Assembly (NCBI RefSeq): GCF_900110275.1
Contig: NZ_FODC01000004.1
Coordinates: forward strand, 62,001-126,000
DNA from: Duganella sp. CF517
GTDB lineage: Bacteria > Pseudomonadota > Gammaproteobacteria > Burkholderiales > Burkholderiaceae_D
Length of the DNA stretch: 64,000 nt
Direction: 5' to 3'
Under the pieces are notes generated by a model. That model saw only the letters and a list, made by a program, of their open reading frames with translations. It ran no database searches and was not told the origin of the DNA. Position numbers and translations under genes: made by a program. The stretch's first letter is position 1; each line of letters starts with the position of its first letter. Shown in pieces: positions 17,611 through 26,616 of this stretch.

Positions 17611-18036
17611 TCAGGCCGGCGGCGCGTCCATCGCCTGCAGATGGTGCTTGATGGTCTCGAACGGCTTGGCCAGCTTGTCGGGTTTGCCGGTGGCGATGGC
17701 CGCCGCCAGCGACAGCAGCTCGCCGGTCAGCTGGATCAAATCCTTGGTGTGCTGGATCTTGCGGATTTTTTCCTGCGCGCGGGCGGTCACGTCCAGCAAC
17801 TGCTGCTGCGTGCCGCCCAGTCCGCTCGCGGCCAGCACCGCCGCCTCCAGGTACAGGCTGTTGGCGCGCTGGCGCAGCGCCACTTCGTTTTCAAACAGCG
17901 CCTGCGCGACCGTCTGCGCGATCGCCGGCGGTTTCTGGCGGATATCGCGCATCAGGCGCGTATGCAGGGCGTCGGCGCTGGCGGACAGGCTGTCGGCCAG
18001 CGCTTCGATGTCCAGCTGAAGGGGATTGGTAGTCAT
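17611..18036 (-). CDS. Helical protein paired with a lipoprotein gene
   Basis: A 141-residue, almost wholly helical protein of unknown family. It has no signal peptide and no membrane segment, and its hydrophobic repeat pattern (RQRANSLYLEAAVLAASGLG, LIQLTGELLSLAAAIA) suggests a four-helix bundle, somewhat phasin-like. It starts 18 nt after the lipoprotein gene stop, so the two are very likely co-translated from one mRNA. Function is not predictable from sequence. Confidence 0.7.
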   Translation of the reverse strand: MTTNPLQLDIEALADSLSASADALHTRLMRDIRQKPPAIAQTVAQALFENEVALRQRANSLYLEAAVLAASGLGGTQQQLLDVTARAQEKIRKIQHTKDLIQLTGELLSLAAAIATGKPDKLAKPFETIKHHLQAMDAPPA

Positions 18037-18054
18037 CGCTGCTCCTGTATGGGC

Positions 18055-18822
18055 TTAGTTGGACGGGATCTGGTCGAGCAGCGCGCGGTGGCTCTGCTCG
18101 ATCGCCGCCAGGTTTTTGCGCGCCAGGGTCTGGCGCTGGCCGATCAGGCGGTACTCGGCTTGTTTGTTCTGCTGCGCGCTTTTGGCCAGCGCCGTCAGCA
18201 AGCGGTCGCGGGCCGGGTCGAGGAAGGGAATCTCCGACTCCAGCATGCCGATGACGATGCGCTCCTCGTTCTCGCTGGACTTGTCGTACAGCCGCAGCAG
18301 CGTGCCCATGGCCTCGAGCAGGTCGCGCACCGGTTGCTCGGCGTCGCGCATGACCTGGTTGACGGCGCGTTCCTGGGCCGGCGCCGTGATGGCGCGCGCG
18401 ATCAAGGTCGTCAGCCGGGCGAAGGCGTTGACGTGTTTCTCCTCGATGCCGGAGTCGGGCCAGGCATTGATGCCGCCGCCGATGGTCTTGATCTGGTCGC
18501 GCAATTCGTACTGCTCGTCGCCGGCCAGCACGCCCAGCGTTTGCATGTACGCTTGCACGCCGTATTGCAGCTTGACGAAATCGTCGCACGCCTGGCGCCG
18601 CTTGGCGTCGAGCTCGGCCTCGCGGGCGTCGGCGGCGGCCGTCAGGAAGGGCTGTACGCGCTGGTAGGTCGTTCGGTAGCGTTCGGTCAGTTCGTGATAC
18701 GCGTTCAGCTTGGGCGCCTGGGCGGCGAAGGCGCGTACCTCGGCCATGCGCGGCGTGCTGCTGGCGCAACCGCCGAGCAGGGCCAGCAATCCGAGTAACA
18801 GGAAAAGACGCGGCAGTTTCAT
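18055..18822 (-). CDS. Uncharacterised helical lipoprotein
   Basis: A 255-residue lipoprotein: short signal peptide with lipobox LGGC (Cys19), then a long helical mature part rich in Gln, Glu, Arg and Ala that reads as extended coiled-coil or helical-bundle segments. An AAAGGAG-type ribosome site (GGAGCACCC) precedes the ATG. The Ser-Ser after Cys predicts outer-membrane sorting rather than inner-membrane retention (no Asp at +2). Paired with the helical protein 18 nt downstream. No family recognised. Confidence 0.75.
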   Translation of the reverse strand: MKLPRLFLLLGLLALLGGCASSTPRMAEVRAFAAQAPKLNAYHELTERYRTTYQRVQPFLTAAADAREAELDAKRRQACDDFVKLQYGVQAYMQTLGVLAGDEQYELRDQIKTIGGGINAWPDSGIEEKHVNAFARLTTLIARAITAPAQERAVNQVMRDAEQPVRDLLEAMGTLLRLYDKSSENEERIVIGMLESEIPFLDPARDRLLTALAKSAQQNKQAEYRLIGQRQTLARKNLAAIEQSHRALLDQIPSN

Positions 18823-18889
18823 GGGTGCTCCTTTGGGGTTGGGACTATTGTTGCGCTGGGTGTTTACGACTGCTTTGCGAATGCACAGG

Positions 18890-19669
18890 TTACGGCGCCA
18901 GTGCGCGCCGCCAATCGAGGCCGGCGACGGTGTCGCCGGCGGGAACGTATTCGCAGCCCAGCCAGCCCGTGTAGCCGAGTTCGTCGATCAGCCTGAACAG
19001 GTGGCGGTAGTTGATCTCGCCGCTGCCCGGCTCGTGGCGGCCCGGGGTGTCGGCGATCTGCATGTGTTTGATCATCGGCAGGTTGGCGCGGATGGTGTTG
19101 CTCAACTCGCCCTCCATGCGTTGCATGTGATAGATGTCGTACTGCAGGAACAGGTTGGGGCGGTCCGCCTCGGCGAGGATGTCGAGCGCCTGCGCGCTGC
19201 GGGTGAGGAAATAGCCGGGCATGTCGAAATGGTTGATCGGCTCGATCAGCAGGTCGATGCCGTGCGGCAGGGCCAGATCGGCGGCATGGCGCAGGTTGTC
19301 GACAAAGGCGGCGCGCGCCGCCGCCGGCGCCAGGCCGGGCGGCGGCTTGCCGGCCATGCAATGCAAGCGGGTCGCGCCCAGCGCCAGCGCGTAGTCCAGC
19401 GCCGGCCGCACGCCGGCGCGGAACTCGTCCACGCGCAGCGGATCGCAGGCCATGCCGCGCTCGCCGGCATCCCAATCGCCGCAAGGCAGGTTGAACAGCA
19501 CCAGTCGCAGGCCGTTGCGATCGAGCCGTTCGGCGATCTGCGCGGCGTCATAGGCGTACGGAAAAAGGAACTCGACGGCATCGAAGCCGGCCTCCCGCGC
19601 CAGCGCGAAGCGGTCGAGGAAGGGGGCGTCGGTGAACAGCATCGACAGGTTGGCGGCGAAGCGTGGCAT
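18890..19669 (-). CDS. hyi: Hydroxypyruvate isomerase family protein
   Basis: A 259-residue xylose-isomerase-like TIM barrel. Family signatures are clear: N-terminal FAANLSMLFTDAPFLDRF, GFDAVEFLFPY, the metal ligand region EPINHFDMPGYF, QYDIYHMQRMEG, HMQIADTPGRHEPG, and WLGCEY near the end; these supply the conserved Glu, Asp, Gln/His and Glu metal ligands. The length equals E. coli Hyi (258). It should interconvert hydroxypyruvate and tartronate semialdehyde, or act on 2-oxo-tetronates as OtnI does. No glyoxylate carboligase or tartronate reductase gene is nearby, so the pathway is not fixed by context. Confidence 0.93.
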   Translation of the reverse strand: MPRFAANLSMLFTDAPFLDRFALAREAGFDAVEFLFPYAYDAAQIAERLDRNGLRLVLFNLPCGDWDAGERGMACDPLRVDEFRAGVRPALDYALALGATRLHCMAGKPPPGLAPAAARAAFVDNLRHAADLALPHGIDLLIEPINHFDMPGYFLTRSAQALDILAEADRPNLFLQYDIYHMQRMEGELSNTIRANLPMIKHMQIADTPGRHEPGSGEINYRHLFRLIDELGYTGWLGCEYVPAGDTVAGLDWRRALAP

Positions 19670-19739
19670 GACGTTCCGATAATCGTTAGCAATCCGATAT
19701 CGTAAACGAAATTTGCCCGCCCCCCCAAAAAAGCTTCAC

Positions 19740-19841
19740 CCCCGGGGTCAGTGCCGACATTCGGACAAACCAGAGCAGATGGGGAACCTTTTAGCGCGCC
19801 AGAAGTTCCGCGATGTCCGAATGTCGGCACTGACCCCGGGG
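19740..19841. repeat. 102-bp element bounded by 28-bp perfect inverted repeats (REP/MITE-like)
   Basis: The arms at 19740-19767 and 19814-19841 are exact reverse complements over 28 bp; each contains GGGGTCAGTGCCGACATTC. The 46-bp centre has a weaker inverted repeat (GGAAC/GTTCC). It lies between two convergent-spaced leftward genes, hyi and rhlE, in non-coding DNA. Such GGGGTCAGTGCC-type palindromes look like the dispersed REP/BIME units moved by RAYT transposases. No second copy is present in this window. Confidence 0.8.
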
Positions 19842-19849
19842 TGGGGGCG

Positions 19850-19884
19850 AAAAAAATGCCGCTCAATTCGCATTGAGCGGCATT
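19850..19884 (-). terminator. Rho-independent terminator of rhlE
   Basis: On the minus strand a perfect 13-bp stem (AATGCCGCTCAAT/ATTGAGCGGCATT) with a four-base loop is followed by six T. It begins 18 nt after the helicase stop. Confidence 0.93.
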
Positions 19885-19902
19885 GCATGGGCGCGGGGCT
19901 GC

Positions 19903-21318
19903 TTAGCGGCCGCGTCCGCCCGAGCGGTGCGGGGCCGCCGGGCGCGGGGCGCTGGTGCCCGTGCGCGCACCGCCGCCGTTGCCGCCGGCCGAGGCGCCAG
20001 GCGCGCGTGGCTTGCTGCCGCCACCGCCACCGCCGCCGGTCTTGGCGCCGCCGCCGCCACCACCGCCCGGCTTGCCACGGCCTTGGCCGCCGCCGCCGCC
20101 GCTACGGCCGCCGCCCGGACGATGTCCGGCGCTGCGCAGCTGCACGGGCTGCGCGCGCGCGTTCAGGTCGGGCTCGAAGCCCGGGATCACTTCGCGCGGC
20201 AGGGTCTGCTTGATGAGCTTTTCGATGTCCTTCAACATGTCGTGCTCGTCCACGCAGACCAGCGACACCGCTTCGCCGGTGGCGCCGGCGCGGCCGGTAC
20301 GGCCGATGCGGTGCACATAGTCTTCCGGGATGTTCGGCAGGTCGTAGTTGACCACGTGCGGCAACTGGTCGATGTCGATGCCGCGCGCGGCGATGTCGGT
20401 GGCCACCAGCACTTGCAGCTTGTTGTCCTTGAACTCGGACAGCGCCTTGGTGCGCGCCGACTGGCTCTTGTTGCCGTGGATCGCCATCGCGCCGATGCCG
20501 TCCGCGCCCAGCTGTTCGACCAGCTTGTTGGCGCCGTGCTTGGTGCGCGTGAACACCAGCACCTGCGACCAGTCGTTCGACTTGATCAGGTGCGCCAGCA
20601 TCGGGTGCTTCTTGTCGCGGTCGACCGGGTGGATCTTTTGCGCGATCACTTCCACCGTCGAGTTGCGGCGCGCCACTTCGATCGTCGCCGGCTTGTTCAG
20701 CAGGCCGTCGGCCAGCGCCTTGATCTCGTCCGAGAAGGTGGCCGAGAACAGCAGGTTCTGGCGCTTGGCCGGCAACGCCGCCAGCACTTTCTTGATGTCG
20801 CGGATGAAGCCCATGTCGAGCATGCGGTCGGCTTCGTCCAGGATCAGGATCTCGACCTTCGACAGGTTGACGGTGCGCTGTTCCATGTGGTCGAGCAGGC
20901 GGCCCGGCGTGGCGACCAGGACGTCGACGCCATGCTTGAGCTGCTTGATCTGCGGGTTGATGCCGACGCCGCCGAAGATCACGGTCGAGTTCAGCTTGGT
21001 GTACTTGCCGTAGATGCGCACGCTTTCCTCGACCTGCGCCGCCAGTTCGCGGGTCGGGGTCAGGATCAGCGCGCGGATCGGACGCGTGGTGGTGTTGCTC
21101 GTCAGCGCCGCGCCGGCGGCGTCGGTCGACAGGCGTTGCAGCAGCGGCAAGGTGAAACCGGCGGTCTTGCCGGTGCCGGTTTGCGCGCCAGCGAGCAAAT
21201 CGCCGCCGTTCAGGACCGCGGGAATGGCCTGCAGTTGGATCGGGGTCGGCGTGGTGTAACCGGCTTCGGTGACAGCACGGACAATAGCGTCGGACAAACC
21301 GAGGGAAGAGAATGACAT
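19903..21318 (-). CDS. rhlE: DEAD-box ATP-dependent RNA helicase, RhlE type
   Basis: A 471-residue helicase with all core motifs: Q motif ([14 protein letters not shown]), motif I AQTGTGKT (about 44-51), PTRELA, TPGR, DEAD (about 160), SAT, ARGIDI and HRIGRTGR. The start MSFSSLGLS is the RhlE signature. The C-terminal 90 residues form a low-complexity Gly/Arg/Pro tail with runs of Gly, the usual basic RNA-binding extension. It probably remodels rRNA or aids mRNA decay at low temperature. A TATACT hexamer about 105 nt upstream (21424-21429) suggests a long leader, as is common for cold-responsive helicases; this is inference. Monocistronic, with a strong terminator. Confidence 0.96.
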   Translation of the reverse strand: MSFSSLGLSDAIVRAVTEAGYTTPTPIQLQAIPAVLNGGDLLAGAQTGTGKTAGFTLPLLQRLSTDAAGAALTSNTTTRPIRALILTPTRELAAQVEESVRIYGKYTKLNSTVIFGGVGINPQIKQLKHGVDVLVATPGRLLDHMEQRTVNLSKVEILILDEADRMLDMGFIRDIKKVLAALPAKRQNLLFSATFSDEIKALADGLLNKPATIEVARRNSTVEVIAQKIHPVDRDKKHPMLAHLIKSNDWSQVLVFTRTKHGANKLVEQLGADGIGAMAIHGNKSQSARTKALSEFKDNKLQVLVATDIAARGIDIDQLPHVVNYDLPNIPEDYVHRIGRTGRAGATGEAVSLVCVDEHDMLKDIEKLIKQTLPREVIPGFEPDLNARAQPVQLRSAGHRPGGGRSGGGGGQGRGKPGGGGGGGAKTGGGGGGGSKPRAPGASAGGNGGGARTGTSAPRPAAPHRSGGRGR

Positions 21319-21465
21319 GGTAACTTTATATGAGGATCGGCCTGTCGCCTCGGAGGGCGCCAGTCGCAGGCAATCGGATTTTTGGATTGCGGCGCAAAGG
21401 ACTGGTCAGATGCCGCAGCTATCAGTATAGCAGCTAAGTCCGCTTGATGTTTCAAATAGGAAATG

Positions 21466-21493
21466 AAAAAGGGAGCGGATGCTCCCTTTTTTT
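21466..21493 (-). terminator. Bidirectional terminator downstream of suhB
   Basis: GGGAGC-GGAT-GCTCCC stem flanked by five A on the left and seven T on the right. On the minus strand it ends the suhB transcript about 50 nt after its stop; it could also block rightward transcription. Confidence 0.85.
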
Positions 21494-21541
21494 GTAACAG
21501 ATTGTCTATTCACGCCCCATTACGGGGCGCAGCGCCGCCGA

Positions 21542-22333
21542 TTACGCGAACGGCGTCAGCAGGCCGACCATCTGGCCGAAGATTTTCGGGCTGGCGGCGA
21601 TGATGTCGCCCTTGTACAGATAATCGGACTCGCCGTTGAATTCGCCGACGATGCCGCCCGACTCGGTCACCATCAGCGAACCGGCGGCGATGTCCCAAGG
21701 CTTCAAGCCTTTCTCGTAGAAGCCGTCGAGGCGGCCGGCGGCCACGTAGGCCAGGTCCAGCGCGGCGCTGCCCGGACGGCGCACGCCGTGCGAGCGTTCG
21801 GCCATGATGCCGTACATTTTCAGGTATTCGTCCAGCGCCTTGGCGTTGCCGGCCTGGTAGCCGGTCGACAGCAGCGCGTTGGCGATGCGGTCGAGCTTGG
21901 TCACGCGGATGCGCTTGTCGTTGAGGTAGGCGCCGGCGCCCTTGGTGGCGGTGAACAGGTCGTTGCGCACCGGATCGTAGATCACGCCCTGGGTGATCAC
22001 GCCGCGCTGCGACAGCGCGATCGAGATGCAGTACTGCGGGAAGCCGTGCATGAAGTTGGTGGTACCGTCGAGCGGGTCGATGATCCACGTGTATTCGGTC
22101 TCGTCGTTGGCGTTCTTGGACGGACCCGATTCCTCGGCCAGGAAGGCGTGGTCCGGATAGGCTTTGGACAGCACCTCGATGATCGCCTGTTCGGCGGCCT
22201 GGTCGACGTCGGTGACGAAATCCTTGTGGTTTTTCTCGGTCACGATGACGCGGTCGAGGTCGAACGAGGCGCGGTTGATGACGGCGGCGGCGCGGCGGGC
22301 GGCTTTGATCGCCGTGTTGAGCATTGGGTGCAT
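21542..22333 (-). CDS. suhB: Inositol-1-monophosphatase / SuhB
   Basis: A 263-residue inositol monophosphatase family enzyme. Metal-binding residues are intact: Glu67 in AEESG, Asp86 and Asp89 in [12 protein letters not shown], and the late WDIAAG motif. The ATG at 22333 ([15 protein letters not shown]) is chosen; the frame extends 12 codons further without support. In E. coli SuhB also joins the rRNA antitermination complex. It is divergent from trmJ across 192 bp, the same pairing seen in many gammaproteobacteria and betaproteobacteria, which strengthens both assignments. Confidence 0.95.
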   Translation of the reverse strand: MHPMLNTAIKAARRAAAVINRASFDLDRVIVTEKNHKDFVTDVDQAAEQAIIEVLSKAYPDHAFLAEESGPSKNANDETEYTWIIDPLDGTTNFMHGFPQYCISIALSQRGVITQGVIYDPVRNDLFTATKGAGAYLNDKRIRVTKLDRIANALLSTGYQAGNAKALDEYLKMYGIMAERSHGVRRPGSAALDLAYVAAGRLDGFYEKGLKPWDIAAGSLMVTESGGIVGEFNGESDYLYKGDIIAASPKIFGQMVGLLTPFA

Positions 22334-22525
22334 GTTAAGCTTTTCCGTTAAAAGAACGCTAACGCCCACCGGCGGACAGGGGCCGCGGCGGCGCGCTAGG
22401 GAACAAGAGTGAATTAAAGAGCGGAGCGGCGCCGACAGGGTAAAATCCGGATTTGCGGGCTGGCTGTTGGCCGGGCCGCAAGGTTGAAGTTATTGTATCG
22501 ATACCGCGCAATAGCGCTATTTTAA

Positions 22526-23326
22526 ATGAACCTGCCCGAAATCAACACCAATCTTTTCACCCGACTGCGATTTATCCTGGTCGAAACGAGCCGGGCCGGC
22601 AATATCGGGGCCGTCGCGCGGGCCATGAAAACCATGGGGTACAGCGATCTGGTGCTGGTCACGCCGCGCTTCGAGAACGCGGTGCAGGACCCGGAAGCGG
22701 TCGCCTTCGCCAGCGGCGCGCAGGACATCCTGGCCAACGCGCGGGTGGTCGGCAGCATCGCCGAGGCGCTCGACGGCATCAACTTCGCCGCCGCCGTCTC
22801 GGCGCGGCTGCGCGAATTCTCGCCGCCGGTGCTGACGCCGCGCCAGTTGTCGACGCAGCTGGTGGCGCAGCCCGCGCTGCGCGCGGCGCTGATCTTCGGC
22901 AACGAGCGCTTCGGCCTGCCGAACGAGCTGGTGGAAAAATGCAATGTGCTGATCAACATCCCGGCCAATCCGGAATATTCGTCGCTGAACCTGTCGCAGG
23001 CGGCGCAGGTGCTGGCCTACGAATGCCGGATGGCGGTGCTCGACGGCGCCGGCGTGACCCACACGCCGCGCCAGCCGGCCGGCGACGCCAGCGACATCGG
23101 CTTCCACGGCGAGGCCGCCAGCCTGGCGCAGATCGAGGGCATGTACCAGCATCTGGAGCGGGCGCTGGTGGAGATCGGGTTTCTCGACGCCGGCAACCCG
23201 CGCAAGCTGATGCCCAGGCTCAAGCGCTTGTTCTCGCGCGCGCAGCTGGAAAAGGAAGAAGTGAATATCCTGCGCGGCATCGCCCGGCACATGACCGGCA
23301 AGCACAAGGCGGGCAAGGGCGGTTAA
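22526..23326 (+). CDS. trmJ: tRNA (cytidine/uridine-32-2'-O)-methyltransferase TrmJ
   Basis: A 266-residue SPOUT-class RNA methyltransferase. The TrmJ pattern is clear: RFILVETSRAGNIGAVARAM at about 15-34, MGYSDLVLV, the knot motifs FGNERFGLPNEL (about 132-143) and INIPANPEYSSLNLSQA. A C-terminal helical extension (residues about 195-266) ending in HMTGK is the TrmJ dimer/tRNA-binding part. It 2'-O-methylates position 32 of several tRNAs using S-adenosylmethionine. Divergent from suhB, and 19 nt upstream of the Tat-leader protein gene, so some read-through into that pair is likely. Confidence 0.95.
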   Translation: MNLPEINTNLFTRLRFILVETSRAGNIGAVARAMKTMGYSDLVLVTPRFENAVQDPEAVAFASGAQDILANARVVGSIAEALDGINFAAAVSARLREFSPPVLTPRQLSTQLVAQPALRAALIFGNERFGLPNELVEKCNVLINIPANPEYSSLNLSQAAQVLAYECRMAVLDGAGVTHTPRQPAGDASDIGFHGEAASLAQIEGMYQHLERALVEIGFLDAGNPRKLMPRLKRLFSRAQLEKEEVNILRGIARHMTGKHKAGKGG

Positions 23327-23345
23327 ACGAAAATAACATGGGTGG

Positions 23346-23879
23346 GTGGCGACGATGGCTTCAAACCGCAGGGCTTTTTTCAAGGTCGGCCTGGCCGGGG
23401 CGGCCGCACTGGCCGCCGGCGGCGCCGTCTACCGTCTGGCCCGCGCGCCCACGCCGGGCCACCGCTTCGCGCTGGACGGAGCGGCGGCTACACTGCTGAC
23501 GGCGCTGATCCCGTCCATGCTCGGCCCGGTGCTGCCGAGCGCGCCCGGCGCCCGCGCGGCCGCGATCGCCCACACCGTCGACCACGTCGGCGCGGCCATC
23601 GCCGGCCTGGCGCCGGCCGCGCAAACACAACTGCACGACCTGTTCGGCATGCTGTCGCTGGCGCCGGTGCGGCGCCTGCTGGCCGGCGTCGCCGGCGGCT
23701 GGCCGCAGGCCTCGCCGGACGCGGTCGACGCCTTCCTGCACAGCTGGCGCCACCACCGCCTGCGGACGCTGCAAACCGCCTACCTCGCGCTGCACGACCT
23801 GATCACCGGCGCCTGGTACGCGCAGCCGGCCAACTGGGCCGCGATCGGCTATCCCGGCCCGATCAAAGCGCTGGCGTGA
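23346..23879 (+). CDS. Tat-exported small subunit partner of a GMC oxidoreductase
   Basis: A 177-residue protein with a twin-arginine leader (SNRRAFFKVGLAGAAAL) and a helical mature domain. Position and leader match the small chaperone/export subunit (gluconate 2-dehydrogenase subunit 3-like) that carries a GMC flavoprotein through the Tat pathway, although the sequence itself is divergent. The stop overlaps the GTG option of the next gene by 4 nt. No cytochrome subunit follows, unlike the second cluster at 47.7-51.5 kb. Function by context is moderately secure. Confidence 0.8.
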   Translation: MATMASNRRAFFKVGLAGAAALAAGGAVYRLARAPTPGHRFALDGAAATLLTALIPSMLGPVLPSAPGARAAAIAHTVDHVGAAIAGLAPAAQTQLHDLFGMLSLAPVRRLLAGVAGGWPQASPDAVDAFLHSWRHHRLRTLQTAYLALHDLITGAWYAQPANWAAIGYPGPIKALA

Positions 23880-23884
23880 ACCGG

Positions 23885-25516
23885 ATGGGCAACACCAACA
23901 TTCCCATCGCCGCGCAACGTGGCCCGATCCCCGATCCGATCCACGCCGGCCTGGCCGCCGGCTGGCGCGTGACCGACTGCGCGCGGCTGGACGACGACTT
24001 GGTCCTGGAGGCCGATGTGGTGATCGTCGGCAGCGGCGCCGGCGGCGGCGTCACGGCCGAGATCCTGGCGAACGCCGGCCTGCGCGTGCTGATCGTCGAG
24101 GAGGGCGCGCTGAAGTCGTCGAGCGACTTCAAGATGCGCGAGGCCGACGCCTATCCGGCGCTGTACCAGGAGTCGGCGGCGCGCAAGACGCGCGACAAGG
24201 GCATCAACATCCTGCAGGGCCGCACCGTCGGCGGCGGCACCACGGTCAACTGGACCAGCAGCTTCCGCACGCCGCCCGGCACGCTGGCGTACTGGAACCG
24301 CCACTACGGCCTGGCCGACTACACGCCCGACGCGATGGCGCCGTGGTTCGCCATGATGGAGCGCCGCCTCGACATCGCCGAATGGGCGCCGGCGCCGAAC
24401 GAGAACAACGACGTGCTGCGGCGCGGCGCGGCCAGGCTGGGCATCGCGACCGGCATCATCCACCGCAACGTCAGCGGCTGCTGGAACCTCGGCTATTGCG
24501 GCATGGGCTGCCCGACCAACGCCAAGCAGTCGATGCTGGTGACGACGATTCCGGCGGCGCTGGAACTGGGCGCGACCTTGCTCACGCGCGCGCGCGCCGA
24601 GCGGCTGGCGATCAACGGCGACCAGGTGGCGCGGCTCGATTGCGTGGCGCTCGATGCGGCCGGCTTGGCGCCGACGGGGCGCCGCATCACCTTGCGCGCC
24701 CGGCACTTCGTGCTCGCCGGCGGCGCCATCAACACGCCGGCGCTGCTGCTGCGCTCGGTCGCGCCCGATCCGCACGGCCTGCTGGGCAAGCGCACCTTCC
24801 TGCATCCGACGCTGGTCTCGGCCGCCGTCTTCGCGCAGCGCGTGGAGGCGTACGCGGGGGCGCCGCAATCGGTGTATTCCGACCACTTCCTGCACACCGG
24901 CGCCATCGACGGCCCGGTCGGCTACAAGCTCGAGGCGCCGCCGCTGCATCCGGTGCTGATGGCGACCACGATGGCCGGCTTCGGCGCGCAGCACGCGCGC
25001 CTGATGGCGCGCTTCCCGCATGCGCAGGCACTGCTGGCGCTGCTGCGCGACGGCTTCCACCCGGACGCGCCGGGCGGCAGCGTGGCGCTGTCCGGCGATG
25101 GCGCGGCGGTGCTCGATTATCCGATCGGCGACTACCTGTGGGACGGTGCGCGGCGCGCCTTGCTGAGCATGGCAGAGATCCAGTTCGCCGCCGGCGCCGG
25201 CACGGTGATGCCGGTGCACGAGGCGGCCGGCGAATACACCAGCTGGCGCCAGGCCAGGGCGGCGATCGCGGCACTGCCTTTCAAGCTGCTGGCCACGCGC
25301 GTGGTGTCGGCCCATGTGATGGGCGGCTGCGCGATGGCGGCCGACGAGCGGCGCGGCGTGACCGCCGCCGACGGCAGCTATCGCGGCCTGCGCAATGTGT
25401 CGGTGCACGACGGCTCGCTGTTCCCGACGTCGATCGGCGCCAATCCGCAGTTGTCGGTGTACGGCGTGTGCGCCAGGCTGGCCAGCGGCCTGGCGCTGCG
25501 GCTAGCAAAGGCTTAG
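23885..25516 (+). CDS. GMC family FAD-dependent oxidoreductase
   Basis: About 543 residues from the ATG at 23885; a GTG at 23876 overlapping the previous stop (GTGA) is equally possible. The FAD Rossmann motif VVIVGSGAGGGVTAEIL lies near residue 38, followed by GGGTTVNWTSSF. A Cys-rich segment (SGCWNLGYCGMGCPTNAKQS) recalls the iron-sulfur-like motif of cholesterol-oxidase and long-chain alcohol oxidase relatives. The C-terminal catalytic pair is present: His in SAHVMGGCAM and Asn in GANPQLSVYG. It lacks its own leader, so it is probably exported bound to the Tat-leader subunit. An alcohol, sterol or sugar substrate is possible; none is indicated. A TGACAAGGG hairpin follows at 25535-25555. 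Confidence 0.9.
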   Translation: MGNTNIPIAAQRGPIPDPIHAGLAAGWRVTDCARLDDDLVLEADVVIVGSGAGGGVTAEILANAGLRVLIVEEGALKSSSDFKMREADAYPALYQESAARKTRDKGINILQGRTVGGGTTVNWTSSFRTPPGTLAYWNRHYGLADYTPDAMAPWFAMMERRLDIAEWAPAPNENNDVLRRGAARLGIATGIIHRNVSGCWNLGYCGMGCPTNAKQSMLVTTIPAALELGATLLTRARAERLAINGDQVARLDCVALDAAGLAPTGRRITLRARHFVLAGGAINTPALLLRSVAPDPHGLLGKRTFLHPTLVSAAVFAQRVEAYAGAPQSVYSDHFLHTGAIDGPVGYKLEAPPLHPVLMATTMAGFGAQHARLMARFPHAQALLALLRDGFHPDAPGGSVALSGDGAAVLDYPIGDYLWDGARRALLSMAEIQFAAGAGTVMPVHEAAGEYTSWRQARAAIAALPFKLLATRVVSAHVMGGCAMAADERRGVTAADGSYRGLRNVSVHDGSLFPTSIGANPQLSVYGVCARLASGLALRLAKA

Positions 25517-25534
25517 CCGGGATTGTCCCGCAAA

Positions 25535-25555
25535 TGACAAGGGCGGCCCTTGTCA
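25535..25555. terminator. Perfect hairpin after the GMC gene, no T-run
   Basis: TGACAAGGG-CGG-CCCTTGTCA: 9-bp perfect stem, 3-nt loop, 18 nt after the GMC stop. Without a T-run it is either a weak terminator or an mRNA 3' end stabiliser. Confidence 0.4.
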
Positions 25556-25606
25556 GCTCGCATGATTGCGACACTTCGGTTCGCATGACGGGAGTATGAT
25601 GGGACC

Positions 25607-26545
25607 ATGATTAAACGTTTCCTTATCGTTTTATTGACGGTCCAGATCGGCGCGATGCTGGCGCTGTCGTTGTCGCTGTACCGCTGGTGGCATCCGGCGT
25701 GGCGCGACGCGGTTGGCGCGCCGGTCGCCGCGCTCGCGTGCCTGGCGGTCGCGGCGGCCTGCGTGCTGCTGGTGCGCCTGCTCATCAACGTCAACAACTT
25801 CCGCCTGAGCCGGCGCGCGCGCGGCGCCGCGCCGGCCGGCCACGCGCTCAATCCCGTCACTGCGGTCAAGCTGGTCGCGCACGAATTCCTGTCGTCGATG
25901 CTGGCGTCGTCGTACTACATGTTGCGCCCGCTGGGGCTGCGCCTGCAACCGCAGGCGCGCGGCCTGCCGGTGCTGCTGATCCACGGTTACGCCTGCAACA
26001 GCGGCTACTGGCTTCCGATGAGCAAGCTGCTGACGCGGGCGCGCATCAGCCATTACGGCATCGACCTGGAGCCGCCCGGCGCGGCGATCGACGACTTCGT
26101 GCCGCAGGTGCGCGCGGCCGTCGAGCGCCTGTGCGCCGAGACCGGCAGCGGGCAAGTCGTCGTGCTCGCGCACAGCATGGGCGGCCTGGTGGCGCGCGCC
26201 TATCTGCGCCGCCATGGCCATGCCCGGATCGCCCGCGTCATCACGCTGGGCACGCCGCACCACGGCACTACGCTGGCCGGCTTCGGTCCTGGAAGTAACG
26301 CGGTGCAGATGCGGCGCGACAGCGCATGGCTGGCTTCGCTTGCGGCCACTGAGGCGGATTTGCAACGCAAATTATTTTCATCCATTTATTCGGTCCACGA
26401 CAATATCGTCGCGCCCCAGGATTCGAGCGATTTGCCCGGGGCGCGCAACCTGGTGTTTGGTGCAATCGGCCATGTTGCACTGGGCCGCCACCCCGAAATC
26501 ATGCATTGCGCGCTGGCGGAAATCAAAACCGCAACACCTGTGTGA
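25607..26545 (+). CDS. Alpha/beta hydrolase, lipase/esterase-like
   Basis: A 312-residue membrane-anchored hydrolase. Two N-terminal hydrophobic helices (about residues 5-24 and 35-62) precede an alpha/beta hydrolase domain: oxyanion strand LPVLLIHGYACNSGYW, nucleophile elbow AHSMGG (Ser about residue 188), TLGTPHHGT, and a late His in IGHVALGRHPE. This resembles triacylglycerol lipases and PGAP1-like esterases. There is no signal cleavage site, so the catalytic part is held at the inner membrane. Substrate unknown; a lipid or ester is likely. Confidence 0.87.
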   Translation: MIKRFLIVLLTVQIGAMLALSLSLYRWWHPAWRDAVGAPVAALACLAVAAACVLLVRLLINVNNFRLSRRARGAAPAGHALNPVTAVKLVAHEFLSSMLASSYYMLRPLGLRLQPQARGLPVLLIHGYACNSGYWLPMSKLLTRARISHYGIDLEPPGAAIDDFVPQVRAAVERLCAETGSGQVVVLAHSMGGLVARAYLRRHGHARIARVITLGTPHHGTTLAGFGPGSNAVQMRRDSAWLASLAATEADLQRKLFSSIYSVHDNIVAPQDSSDLPGARNLVFGAIGHVALGRHPEIMHCALAEIKTATPV

Positions 26546-26616
26546 TTTTGTGTGATTTTTCACGGGATTTGTTGCTGTATGGTTACTCGTATGAAGTACA
26601 GTAAACAGGTGGAACG

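Noticed and set aside
19246..19866. Minus-strand open frame crossing the inverted repeat
   Set aside because: It is out of frame with the hydroxypyruvate isomerase gene that it overlaps and has no support beyond being open.
19903..20160. Short GGC/GCC tandem repeats
   Set aside because: They encode the glycine-rich tail of the RhlE helicase and are coding low complexity, not a separate repeat element.
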